This document shows, piece after piece, positions 55,765 through 64,000 of a stretch of DNA of 64,000 nucleotides. How positions within the stretch are numbered: position 1 is the first letter of the stretch; each line of letters begins with the position of its first letter. Below the pieces are notes generated by a model, which worked only from the letters and a program-made list of their open reading frames with translations, did no database searches and was not told the DNA's origin. The stretch is from Myxococcus dinghuensis (lineage in GTDB: Bacteria; Myxococcota; Myxococcia; Myxococcales; Myxococcaceae). The position numbers and the translations under genes were made by a program. The stretch lies in the NCBI RefSeq assembly GCF_024198235.1, contig NZ_JAKCFB010000007.1:186001-250000 (forward strand). Direction: 5' to 3'.

Positions 55765-56583
55765 TCACGTCGGACGGGCGTTGGAGTGGTCCGTGGACTT
55801 GCTGACCAGATAGCCGCCATGGCTGATGGCGAGCAGGGCCACGAAGCCTTGTGACAGGGCGGGGAGCGCCTGCGTCTCTCCGCGCCGGACGGCCATGGAG
55901 AGGTCGACGAAGTAGCTCACCGCGGCGATGGCGGTGAAATAGAACATCTGCACCTTCGCGAGGTCGATGTGCGCGGTGTCTCCGACCTCGTCTCCCTGGA
56001 AGATGTCCGCCATGCGCGCGTCGAGGACGCTCGCGTTCGCGTAGAGGGTGCCTTGTCGTCGCGTCTCCACGGACTCGGGGTTCTCTCCGAGCTGGCTCGC
56101 GGTGCTCTGGAGCAGCTTCGCGTCGGGGGTCTTGAGGCGCTTGGCGGCCTGGAGCAGCGGCGTGCCGAGCAGCGACGTGGAGGAGATGCCCATGGCCCAC
56201 CACAGCTCCTGGGGGATGCTCACGGACGTCGCGTCGGGCGTGCCCGCCCTCACGCGGGCGACGACCATCGTCAGGTAGCCAGCGAGGACGATGACGGTCC
56301 ACACCACGGCCTGGAAGCGCGACAGGCTCATGAGGTTGCGCTCGCTGATGAGCACGCCGAACGGTGACCCGGTGAGGGTGTAGCCCAGCATCGCGAGGAA
56401 GAGCGTCAGCACGCCCGCGGTGGACATGTAGCTCCAGCCGGGCTCGATGAACCACGCCGCCGCGAAGATGCCCAGGGGCAACAGGATGGTGAAGACCACC
56501 AGCACCTGGTTCTCCGTCCTCGGACTGGCGGTGGGCACGCTCTTCGCCGGAGTCACCGGCGCGGAACCCGTCTCGTCGCTCAT
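55765..56583 (-). CDS. Four-helix membrane protein of unknown function
   Basis: A 272-residue protein with a cytoplasmic N-terminal tail, two helices (about 27-70), a third in SRFQAVVWTVIVLAGYLTMVV, a conserved-looking loop (ELWWAMGISSTSLLGTPLLQ, then ADIFQGDEVGDTAHIDLAKVQMF) and more helices to the end GFVALLAISHGGYLVSK. I know this layout as a recurring uncharacterised family but not its function. The ATG at 56583 follows GGGGGAG. It lies 101 bases downstream of the McrC-like gene on the same strand. Confidence 0.7.
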   Translation of the reverse strand: MSDETGSAPVTPAKSVPTASPRTENQVLVVFTILLPLGIFAAAWFIEPGWSYMSTAGVLTLFLAMLGYTLTGSPFGVLISERNLMSLSRFQAVVWTVIVLAGYLTMVVARVRAGTPDATSVSIPQELWWAMGISSTSLLGTPLLQAAKRLKTPDAKLLQSTASQLGENPESVETRRQGTLYANASVLDARMADIFQGDEVGDTAHIDLAKVQMFYFTAIAAVSYFVDLSMAVRRGETQALPALSQGFVALLAISHGGYLVSKSTDHSNARPT

Positions 56584-56684
56584 GTCTCCCCCCTCGAGAA
56601 TGGAGCGCAGCATACCAGCGCCGGGGTCCAGGCTGCTTCGAGGCACCTCCGCGTGACAGTCGCCACGCGCGAGTCACGTGGGAC

Positions 56685-57920
56685 TCAGAACCCGTCGAGC
56701 AGACCGTCGAGGACGAGGTCGGGGACCCAGTGGACCCAGTCCACCGCGACCACGGGGTCCTCGCGTCGAGGTGTTCCCGCGATGGCGCCGGAGGAGACGA
56801 GCACGGCCTGCGGCCAGCCGGTGAGCCATGCGCCGTACTCGAGTCGGTAGAGGTGGGCCTCGTGGAAACCCGCGAGCAGGGTGTCGGTGTTCGACGAGTG
56901 TTTGATCTCCACGACGACGGCGCGCGCGGATGCTCCCGGGTGGTGCAGCATGAGGGTGAGGTCCGGGCGCATGCGTCCGGTGTGCCCCAGGTAGTGCCGC
57001 GAGCCCGCCTCCACGGCGCCGGAGTCCAGCGCCGACTGGTTGTAGAAGAGCTGGATGCGCGCGCCGTCCTCCCGAGTCAGCGTGGCCAGCTCCGCGCGCC
57101 TGGGGAGCACCGCCGTGCGTTCCATCCGCCAGCGCCCGGGCTGGGTGGTCTTCAGGCGCGTCTCGAGGGACTGGAGCAGTCGGACGGCCACGGCCAGCTC
57201 GAAGCGGGTGTGGTCCTTGAGCGGGACGAGCGCGCCCTCCGCGAGCAGTCGCGCGCGGCGCTCCGGGTCGATGGACCCGACGTCCTCCAACCACAGGAAC
57301 CACTCCCGGGCGAGGGTGTAGCCCGCGTGCCGCGCCATCGTGGCGGCCTTGAGGTGGAAGGCGTCGATGCGCTCCTCGGGAATCTCACGGAGCACGGTGG
57401 AGGCGAGCAGGTGGTGGAGCTGCCCTTCACAGGCCTGTGCGTCCTGGCTCCAGCCGTAGCTCGCGGTGACTCCGGCGAGGCGGAGCTTCGCCAGCTCGGC
57501 GATGAGTCGGCGCACCGTGGCGCGCAGGAGGAGCTGCTCGGGCAGGTCGAAGCGGCGACGGCGGGCGCGGGTGACGAAGCGGGTGGGGTTGCCGTTGAGG
57601 TGGTGCGCGAGCGTGGCCCGTACGTCCAGGCGGCCCTGGTAGCCGCCTTCCCACGTCTTCGCGTGGACCTCCGTGCGCGCGTGGAGCGTGCGGATCAACT
57701 CGGGGAGCTGGACCCAGGCGAAGTCCCGCAGGGCGTCCATGCGCGCGGCGAACAGGCTGGCGAGGAGCAGGAGGTGGAGCTGCTCGGGGCGCTGGGTGAT
57801 GCGCTCCAGGAAGCGCGCCGCGTCCGCCGCGTCGATGCCCTGTCGGTGGGACTCGGGCAGCAGGTAGCCCGGGAAGTGTCCCCGCAGGAAGTCCTCCCAC
57901 GGCGCGGACGCGGTGGTCAT
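56685..57920 (-). CDS. McrC-like PD-(D/E)XK nuclease partner of an AAA+ ATPase
   Basis: The 411-residue protein is helical for about 290 residues, with no known domain. A C-terminal nuclease core follows: RMRPDLTLML (Asp320), then AVVVEIKHSSN with Glu338 and Lys340, forming the PD-(D/E)XK pattern, and LYRLEYGAWLTGWPQAVLVSS after it. It starts inside the stop of the AAA+ gene (ATGA at 57920-57917), as mcrC starts next to mcrB. I infer that it cuts DNA when loaded by the ATPase. The large N-terminal part, unlike classic McrC, may set specificity. Confidence 0.75.
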   Translation of the reverse strand: MTTASAPWEDFLRGHFPGYLLPESHRQGIDAADAARFLERITQRPEQLHLLLLASLFAARMDALRDFAWVQLPELIRTLHARTEVHAKTWEGGYQGRLDVRATLAHHLNGNPTRFVTRARRRRFDLPEQLLLRATVRRLIAELAKLRLAGVTASYGWSQDAQACEGQLHHLLASTVLREIPEERIDAFHLKAATMARHAGYTLAREWFLWLEDVGSIDPERRARLLAEGALVPLKDHTRFELAVAVRLLQSLETRLKTTQPGRWRMERTAVLPRRAELATLTREDGARIQLFYNQSALDSGAVEAGSRHYLGHTGRMRPDLTLMLHHPGASARAVVVEIKHSSNTDTLLAGFHEAHLYRLEYGAWLTGWPQAVLVSSGAIAGTPRREDPVVAVDWVHWVPDLVLDGLLDGF

Positions 57921-60391
57921 GTCCCGGGCACCGCTCCAGGCGGCCACACCTCCGCGCACTGGGCCTGGAGCTCCTTGCGCGCGGTGTCGGAGGTCCAGCC
58001 CTGGAGGGCGGAGAGGAACAGCTCGTGGACCTGTCGCGCGCTGTCCAGCGGGAGCCCTTCGAGCTGCGGCAGGAGGAACATCCCGAGCGCCTCCGCGAGT
58101 CCGTCACCGGAGGCCTGACGCCGACGCATGTAGCGCACGATGTCGAGCGCGATGGCGGGGCCGATGTCGCGGTGTCCCAGGAGGCCGTCGCGGCGGAAGA
58201 GCCGGGTGATGCGCTGGACGGCGGTCTCCTCGAATGGCGCGTCGAGGCCCGGGCCCAGCGCGGCCTGGGAGATGAGCCGCGCGTAGGCGTCATCCGAGGG
58301 CAGGCCGATGTGGATGATGGCGAAGCGCCGCTGCACGGCGTAGGAGAGCCGGAAGAGCGACGTCTTGTCCCACGTGTTCATCGTGGCGAGGACGCGGAAC
58401 GTGCGAGGCACGCGGTGCGAGCGGCCCGCGTCGAAGCCGATGGAGACGCGGCGACCGCCGTCCAGCTCGAAGGGCGTGTCCGTGCCTCGACCGGCCAGCA
58501 CGGTCATCAGCTCGCCGAAGGCCTTGTCCACGTCCGCGCGGTTCAGCTCGTCGATGAGCAGCCACTGCCAGGCTTCGAGGGCGCGGAGGAAGGCGCCGGG
58601 ACGGAAGCGCAGCGAGCTGTCACGCTCCATCGCGTAGCCGCCGATGGTTTCGTAGGTGGACCAGTCCGCCGAGGCGGTCGCCTCGAAGAGTCCCCGACAG
58701 TAGCCCTCCGTGCGTGCTGCTTGCGCGAGCGCGTGGGCGACCTCCGTCTTGCCCGTTCCCGGAGGTCCGACGAGCAACAGGTGTTTGCCCGCCGAGAGCG
58801 CCGCGCACGCGCGGTCGAGCACACCTGTGGGCAACTCCAGCGTGCCCAGGTGCGCTTGGACGTGGGCCGTCGTGAGGTCCAGGCGCTCCGTGCTCCAGCC
58901 CGGAGGCGCGCCCTCGTCGGGGGAGGGGGTGGCGACGACCGGGGCCTCGAGGTCCGTGTCAGGGGCCTCGGTGTCGTCCCCGGGTGTTTCGGCGGAGGAG
59001 TTCGCGCGCTCCACCGTGAGCACACGATGCGCATCGTTCGTGCCCGTCTCGCTGGAGAAGAGTCCAGGCCTCCACCCGGTTCCGGAGCGGAGCCGCTCCA
59101 CTTCCTCCGCGTGCGCGCTCAGCACCTGTCGGCCCAGGTCGGTGATGACGTCACCGTGGGGAGTGCGCTCCGTCAGCCCCAGGGACAACAACCAGTTCCT
59201 GCGGAAAGAGGTCTGGTTGGTGGACCTCCAGTCCGTCTCGAGCAGGAGCTTGAGGAGCCGGTGGATCTCCTCACCGCTGGCACCCCTGGGAGCGCTCGTC
59301 ATCAGGAGCGTCGCGAGGATGCCCTCGTAGTTCGCATGGAGGATGTCGAAGAGGCGGTGAGGTGTTGGGTTTGCGAGGTAGCTCTCTCCGAGCTCGGTGA
59401 GGTGAATCAGCCCGTCCGTCTCCGCGGCGAGCCCCAGGTTGGTGAGCATGCGCCGGTAGGTCAGGATGGCTGTCTCGCCATTGACGCCATAGCGCTCCAA
59501 CAACTGCCGCTCGAACGTCTCGATGGTGCGAGGTTCCTCGGCGAGCCATGCGAGCAGGGTGTCGAGGGTCTCCTTGTACTGCCTCACGCCGCCGGGCAGG
59601 GGCCAGATGCCGGCTCGCTTCGCGGAGGGCTCCGGTGCGTCCTCACCGCGAGGCGCCTCGAGCGGCACCACCTCCGGCCGGAACGGCATGCTCCCTCCGG
59701 GCACGTCGGCCTCCGCGCGCACGAGGAACGGCAGCTTGAGCAACGCGAGGTGGACGAGCCTCCGGAACGCCTCCGCGTGGGAGGGGAGGACCTCCAGGTT
59801 CGGCAGTCGCACGCGGAAGGCCTCGGCGCGCGACACGGAGGGCATGGGAATCCCCGCGCGCCTGACGACGGCGCGCAGCGCGGCCTGGGCTCCCTCCGAC
59901 GCGCCGCCCCTGTCCCGGCGTTTGACGATGCTGGTGTTCGCCAGGACGTCGACCTCGCCCTCCTCGGGCGCGTCGCGCAGGGGCAGCGCGAGGGTGATCC
60001 AGACCAGCTCCTGTCGGGGCTCGACGAGCATGACCCGCAGCGCCACGAGGTGGTTGTAGGGCTGGCCCCGGAAATGGTCCGCCTGGACGAGCAGCGTCCG
60101 GGAGCCTCCCGTCCACGTGCACTCGGCTTGCACGGCGCCGGGCCAGGGGCCATCGAGCCGCTCGTCCAGGTCACGCTGTCCCTCGACATGCAGGCGCGGC
60201 CACGGCGGTGGCGGCAGTCGCTTCACCGTGACGGTGACCGCGGTCCCTTCGATGTCGAGCGACAGGTCCGTCGCCGCGTCGAGGATGGCGCGCGCCACAT
60301 GCAGGGCGCGCTGATTGGCGTCATGTCGTTGCAGCGGAGAAGTAAGCACCCGGGTCCTTGCCTCGTCGCCGTCCACCAGCGCGAGAGGCAT
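57917..60391 (-). CDS. McrB-like AAA+ NTPase with large N-terminal region
   Basis: The 824-residue protein ends in an AAA+ domain of the McrB/MoxR side: Walker A GPPGTGKT (542-549), Walker B LLIDELNRAD (611-620), and MNTWD (671-675) with RLSYAVQRRF, the McrB-family sensor-and-arginine region. Residues about 1-235 are of unknown type. About 270-430 contain two winged-helix-like units (ERYGVNGETAILTYRRMLTNLG, LTELGESYL, DVITDLGRQVL), then a disordered acidic linker (about 455-500). Together with the downstream nuclease it forms a restriction-like complex. The ATG at 60391 has a poor ribosome-binding site. Confidence 0.8.
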   Translation of the reverse strand: MPLALVDGDEARTRVLTSPLQRHDANQRALHVARAILDAATDLSLDIEGTAVTVTVKRLPPPPWPRLHVEGQRDLDERLDGPWPGAVQAECTWTGGSRTLLVQADHFRGQPYNHLVALRVMLVEPRQELVWITLALPLRDAPEEGEVDVLANTSIVKRRDRGGASEGAQAALRAVVRRAGIPMPSVSRAEAFRVRLPNLEVLPSHAEAFRRLVHLALLKLPFLVRAEADVPGGSMPFRPEVVPLEAPRGEDAPEPSAKRAGIWPLPGGVRQYKETLDTLLAWLAEEPRTIETFERQLLERYGVNGETAILTYRRMLTNLGLAAETDGLIHLTELGESYLANPTPHRLFDILHANYEGILATLLMTSAPRGASGEEIHRLLKLLLETDWRSTNQTSFRRNWLLSLGLTERTPHGDVITDLGRQVLSAHAEEVERLRSGTGWRPGLFSSETGTNDAHRVLTVERANSSAETPGDDTEAPDTDLEAPVVATPSPDEGAPPGWSTERLDLTTAHVQAHLGTLELPTGVLDRACAALSAGKHLLLVGPPGTGKTEVAHALAQAARTEGYCRGLFEATASADWSTYETIGGYAMERDSSLRFRPGAFLRALEAWQWLLIDELNRADVDKAFGELMTVLAGRGTDTPFELDGGRRVSIGFDAGRSHRVPRTFRVLATMNTWDKTSLFRLSYAVQRRFAIIHIGLPSDDAYARLISQAALGPGLDAPFEETAVQRITRLFRRDGLLGHRDIGPAIALDIVRYMRRRQASGDGLAEALGMFLLPQLEGLPLDSARQVHELFLSALQGWTSDTARKELQAQCAEVWPPGAVPGT

Positions 60392-60436
60392 TCAACACCA
60401 ACAGCCGGCGCCCCGGGCCAACCATCCGCGACGGGT

Positions 60437-61672
60437 CTACTTCGCCTCGGGCATCCCGCGGGTCGTCGTCCCGGTGCGCGCGTGGGCCGCGAGGTCCGCG
60501 TAGCCCGTCAGCTCCACGTAGCCCCGGCCCGCCACGGGCCTGCCCTCACGGCTGCCCTCCAGGTCCACGCTGCCCTCCCAGTAGCGCACGCTCACCGGCA
60601 GCTCCTGGTCCGCCACCTTCGGCGTCACCGTCAGCTCCAACCCCAGCTTCGCCACGCGCAGGTTCCACCGCGCCGGATACTCCCCGCCGCGAGGGCTCTT
60701 CCACGTCTTCGACACGGCCAGCGCCACGTCGTCCCGGGAGAGATGCACCGGCGCGCTGTCGGCCGCGCTCGCGGGAGGGACCCACGTCCCCGAGCTGAAC
60801 GGGTCCGACGCGCCGTTCCGGTCGCGCAGTTGGTAGAACATCAGCTCGCTGCCGTCGGAGAGCTGGAGCGAGAACCAATCCCAGCCCACCTGGTTCGGGC
60901 CGAGCGCGCTGGTGCTCCATTCCCGGTCCATCCAGCTCTCGCCCGTCACCGCGTAGCGCTTGCCCTCCACCTGCACCGTGCCGCGCGAGGGCATGCGCGT
61001 CATCGAGTAGTAGTACGACGCGTTCCCAGGCTCCGCGCTCTTCTGGCTCAGTCCCCGGTCTCCCTCGAGGACCGGCGGCTTGCCCGGCTCCAGCGTCAGC
61101 TCCAGCGAGGCCTCGTCCGTCTCCGCGTGCAGCCGCACCGGCCACATCGCCTCGCCGGTGCTCTGCGCGCCCCAGCCCTCGAGCCACACGCGGAAGGGGC
61201 GGGTGTTCGCGCCCGCCAGCCCCAGCGATGCGCGGCTGAAGCGCTCGGCGACATGGAACCGCCCGGCGGAGACGTCCGTCACGGTGAAGTGCCCCAGGTA
61301 CACGTCGCGCGTGCCCCAGGCCGACTCGCGAGGCGCGGCCTCGGGCGCGAGCGCGTTGCGGAACAGCGTGAACTGATAGCCGAACGCGCGTCCGTCCGCG
61401 GTCTCGAGGTTCCCCGTCCAGTACCACCACTCGGTGCGGAACGCGGGGTGGGGGCCGTGGTCCTCGGGGAACACGAAGTCGCGAGGCGTGAAGGCGCGCG
61501 CGAAGCCCTCCGTGCCGCCGTCCCCTCCACCGCCCAGGGCCGATGCCACCGTGAGCGCGCCGCCCCGCTGCGAGACAGGGGCCTGCGTCTCGCGCGTGAC
61601 GAACCAGGCGGCCACCGCGAGCGCGCCCAGCGCCGTCGCGACTCCGATGACGAGTCCTCGTCCATGGCTCAT
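60437..61672 (-). CDS. AttH/CrtC-type lipocalin-like exported protein
   Basis: The 411-residue protein has a membrane anchor or signal at the N-terminus (about 6-25), then the AttH double-lipocalin layout: FPEDHGPHPAFRTEWWYWTGNL, YYYSMTRMPSRGTVQVEG, GESWMDREWST and GWDWFSLQLSDGSELMFYQLR. Related proteins include carotenoid 1,2-hydratase and AttH, which is encoded with an ABC exporter. Here it starts 4 bases after the stop of an FtsX-type permease, so an AttEFGH-like transport system is likely. The ligand is unknown. Confidence 0.85.
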   Translation of the reverse strand: MSHGRGLVIGVATALGALAVAAWFVTRETQAPVSQRGGALTVASALGGGGDGGTEGFARAFTPRDFVFPEDHGPHPAFRTEWWYWTGNLETADGRAFGYQFTLFRNALAPEAAPRESAWGTRDVYLGHFTVTDVSAGRFHVAERFSRASLGLAGANTRPFRVWLEGWGAQSTGEAMWPVRLHAETDEASLELTLEPGKPPVLEGDRGLSQKSAEPGNASYYYSMTRMPSRGTVQVEGKRYAVTGESWMDREWSTSALGPNQVGWDWFSLQLSDGSELMFYQLRDRNGASDPFSSGTWVPPASAADSAPVHLSRDDVALAVSKTWKSPRGGEYPARWNLRVAKLGLELTVTPKVADQELPVSVRYWEGSVDLEGSREGRPVAGRGYVELTGYADLAAHARTGTTTRGMPEAK

Positions 61673-61676
61673 GACG

Positions 61677-64000
61677 TCACTCCTCCCTCAGCGCGAGCGC
61701 GGGGTTGGCGCGCGCCATCCGCCACGCCGGGTAGAGGCCCGCGAGCGCCGAGGCCACCAGGGCCAACAGCATCGCCTGGACCAGCGTCTCCGGTGTCACC
61801 ACGAGCCGCAGCGTCCAGCCGAACGAGCGTCGGTTGATGACGTGGACGAGGATGTACGCGAGCCCCACGCCCAGGGGCAGGGAGAACAGCCCCGCCAGCA
61901 ACCCGAGCAGCCCCGTCTGGAGCGACACCAGCCCCCAGAGCTGTCCCGGGGTCAGCCCCGTGGCGCGCATCACCGCCAGCTCGCGGGCGCGCTCCATCTG
62001 GAGCGACATCAGCGCGCTGAGCACCCCCACGAAGGCGACGCCGATGGCCAGCAAGCGGAGCACCTGCGTAATCGTGAAGGTGCGGTCGAACACGTCCAGC
62101 GACGCCTGCCGCAGCGAGCGGTTGGGCCGCACCATCAGCGCCTGCGTGTCGCCCACGCGCTCGCGCGCCGCCGTCACCAGCGCGTCCACGTCCTGGCCGG
62201 GCGCGGCGTACAGGGCCACGCCGCTGACGCCCCGGTCGTCGTACCAGCGCTCGTAGGTGGCGCGCGGCATGAGCATCGTGCCCACGTCGGAGCCGTAGTC
62301 GAAGTACACGCCCACGATGCGGAAGTCGTGAGGCCCCTCGTCCGTGGCCAGCCGCACGGTGTCTCCGACGCCCACGTTCCGGTGGAAGCCGAACGGCTCG
62401 GAGACGATGAGGGTGTCGGGAGAGGCATCCAGCTCGCGCCACACCGTGGCCGCGTCGCCCTCCTTGAAGCGGTAGGGCCGCGCGCCGGTGCGCGAGAAGT
62501 CGACCACCAGCAGGTCCGTGGGGATGTCGTTCGCGCGCGCCTTCACCACGCGGATGGTGCTGCTGCCCGCGACGCCCGGCGTGGCGCGCAGGCGCTCCGC
62601 GAGCCCCGGCGCCAGGGTGGCGTCCCCTCGCCGCGCGACGAGCGAGGGCGGAGAGATGAACACATCCGCCTGGAGCGACGTCTCCAGCCACGACACCACC
62701 GTGCCCCGGAAGCTGGACACCATGAGCCCCACGCCCACGGTGGTGGCCACGGCGACCATCAGCGCCGCGAGCGCCACCGCCGTGCGGCTCAGGCTCGTGC
62801 GCACGCCCCGGGCCGCCATGCGCCCCAGCAGTCCGAAGGCGCCCCCCAGGGGCCCCGTGGCGAGCGAGGACAGCCGCTCCGTCAGCCACGGCACCAGCAG
62901 CGCCGCGCCCAGCAGCACCGCGAAGAGGCCCGCGTACGCGGGCAGCAGCGCCTGCGTCGACCACGCGAGGAGCACCACGCCGAGCCCCAGCACGCCCAGC
63001 CCCAGCAGGGCCAGCCTCGGCGCGCGCGAGCGCGAGCCTTCCTCCAGCGTCGAGCGCCGCAGCGTCGTCACGGGCGCCGAGCGCGCCGCCTCCCACGCGG
63101 GCACCAGCGCCGCCAGCAGCGTGGCGCCCAGCCCCAGCGTCAGGCCCTTGGCCAGCGTGAGCGGCTCCAACGCCAGCCGCCGCACGCTCACCACGAAATA
63201 CAAGTCATTGAGTGTCTGGGTGACGAGCCCCACCAACCCGCGCCCCAACAAGATGCCCAGCAGCACGCCCGCCACCGTGCCGATGACGCCGAGCACCAGC
63301 GCCTCGCCCAGCACGAGCGCGAACAATTCGCCCCGGGTGATGCCCACCGCGCGCAGCCGCCCGAGCATCCCGCGCCGCTGCACCACGGAGAACGTCATCG
63401 TGTTGTAGATGAGGAACATCCCCACCACGAGCGCCAGCAGCGACAGCGCGGTCAGGTTGGTGCGGAAGGCCCGCGTCATCTGCTCCACCGTGCCCGCCCG
63501 CGCCGCCGCGCGCAGCAGCTCCACGCCCTGGGGCAGCGTCGCCTCCAGTCGCTTCGCCTCCGCCTCGCCGCCCGGCAGCCGCAGGTCCACCCGCGTCAGG
63601 CGCCCCTCCTTGCCCAGCACCTCCTGGGCGGTGGAGATGTCCGTCAACACCAGGGCCTCCAGCGCCCGCGCCGTGTCCTCGTCCGCGGGCGCCAGCAGCG
63701 CCGCCACGCGCAGCACGACCTGTCGCCCCTCCACGCGCACCGGCAGCTCGCCGCCCGCGGAGACCCCCAGCGCCCTCGCGGCGCGCTCGCTCAGGAGCAC
63801 CGTGCCCGGCCGCGTGAGCAGCTGGCCCACGTCGCCCACGGCCTCGCCGCGCGCGTAGTCCCGGAAGGGCCCCTCCGCGAACGGGTCCACGCCCAGCACG
63901 GTGAGCGTGCGCAGGTCGCCCACCGCCGCCTGGACGTAGCCCTCCACCACCGGCGCGGACACGGGCGCGCCCGGCCGCAGGCGCAGGTCCCGGTAGACGT
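61677..64000 (-). CDS. FtsX-type ABC transporter permease (5' end outside window)
   Basis: At least 774 residues of a MacB/FtsX-like permease; the frame is still open at the right edge, so the start lies beyond 64000. Two FtsX units are present, the first with helices from FRTNLTALSLLALVVGMFLIYNTM, the second from FTITQVLRLLAIGVAFVGVL, separated by an extracellular domain. The ending LYPAWRMARANPALALREE is typical. It belongs to the lipoprotein-release/AttG type that moves hydrophobic substrates in the envelope, with the AttH-like protein immediately downstream. The ATPase gene is expected beyond the edge. Confidence 0.85.
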   Translation of the reverse strand, partial: VYRDLRLRPGAPVSAPVVEGYVQAAVGDLRTLTVLGVDPFAEGPFRDYARGEAVGDVGQLLTRPGTVLLSERAARALGVSAGGELPVRVEGRQVVLRVAALLAPADEDTARALEALVLTDISTAQEVLGKEGRLTRVDLRLPGGEAEAKRLEATLPQGVELLRAAARAGTVEQMTRAFRTNLTALSLLALVVGMFLIYNTMTFSVVQRRGMLGRLRAVGITRGELFALVLGEALVLGVIGTVAGVLLGILLGRGLVGLVTQTLNDLYFVVSVRRLALEPLTLAKGLTLGLGATLLAALVPAWEAARSAPVTTLRRSTLEEGSRSRAPRLALLGLGVLGLGVVLLAWSTQALLPAYAGLFAVLLGAALLVPWLTERLSSLATGPLGGAFGLLGRMAARGVRTSLSRTAVALAALMVAVATTVGVGLMVSSFRGTVVSWLETSLQADVFISPPSLVARRGDATLAPGLAERLRATPGVAGSSTIRVVKARANDIPTDLLVVDFSRTGARPYRFKEGDAATVWRELDASPDTLIVSEPFGFHRNVGVGDTVRLATDEGPHDFRIVGVYFDYGSDVGTMLMPRATYERWYDDRGVSGVALYAAPGQDVDALVTAARERVGDTQALMVRPNRSLRQASLDVFDRTFTITQVLRLLAIGVAFVGVLSALMSLQMERARELAVMRATGLTPGQLWGLVSLQTGLLGLLAGLFSLPLGVGLAYILVHVINRRSFGWTLRLVVTPETLVQAMLLALVASALAGLYPAWRMARANPALALREE

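Noticed and set aside
58025..61837. A 1270-residue plus-strand frame
   Set aside because: Antisense to the McrB-like and AttH-like genes, with composition typical of a shadow frame.

Overview
The window is chromosomal DNA from a very GC-rich bacterium with strong G/C preference at third codon positions. The gene set points to a myxobacterium, probably Myxococcaceae: many secreted lipoproteins, a thioester alpha-2-macroglobulin, an S9 prolyl oligopeptidase, a hybrid kinase with two transmitter modules, a DUF1501/DUF1592 pair, histone H1-like proteins and an orphan mreB. This assignment is inferred from gene content, not from a marker gene. I see no rRNA, tRNA, insertion sequence, prophage or CRISPR array.

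Layout. 1-5.3 kb: tail of an unknown gene, the peptidoglycan transglycosylase mtgA, a three-gene operon of exported proteins on the minus strand, a ClC/CBS remnant and a DUF2156 acyltransferase-like membrane protein. 5.5-8.8 kb: an exported redox operon (di-heme peroxidase, Tat phosphoesterase, mono-heme cytochrome c) closed by a hairpin terminator. 8.9-22 kb: a membrane protein, an unknown gene, a 2-oxoglutarate dioxygenase, the alpha-2-macroglobulin, a prolyl oligopeptidase, then a minus-strand run of macro-domain protein, YdeI-like protein with a histone-like tail, ABC ATPase and ABC permease. 22-29 kb: exported DUF4412-like protein, Zn-dependent dehydrogenase, mreB with its terminator, CmpB-like membrane protein, cation/proton antiporter. 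29-34 kb: glycosyltransferase, ethylene-receptor-like hybrid kinase, group II PLP decarboxylase, then three tandem palindromic repeats.

34.3-45.7 kb: an unknown small protein, a SelW/Rdx-type selenoprotein with an in-frame TGA, a PQQ-propeller fragment, the DUF1501/DUF1592 pair, then lysine/diaminopimelate genes dapD and dapE flanking a ChrR-like zinc anti-sigma protein and a Ro60/TROVE-like protein, ending with an H1-like protein. 45.8-52 kb: minus-strand lipoproteins, an outer-membrane protein, phhB and glpK, several joined by 4-bp ATGA overlaps. 52-56.6 kb: a degenerate metallo-beta-lactamase-fold lipoprotein, an AraC regulator, an M64-like secreted protease and a membrane protein. 56.7-60.4 kb: a two-gene McrBC-like system. 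60.4-64 kb: an AttH/CrtC-type lipocalin protein and its FtsX-type ABC permease, which runs off the right edge.

Best leads. First, the selenoprotein at 34922-35158: its CxxU motif, downstream hairpin and continuous homologous frame indicate a real gene that ordinary ORF calling would cut at the TGA. Second, the translationally coupled McrB-like ATPase and PD-(D/E)XK nuclease at 56685-60391, with a large N-terminal region of unknown type, is the best candidate for an undescribed defence module. Third, the kinase at 29996-32503 keeps the copper/ethylene-binding residue pattern of plant ETR1. No homology search was run; all family names come from motifs read in the translations.
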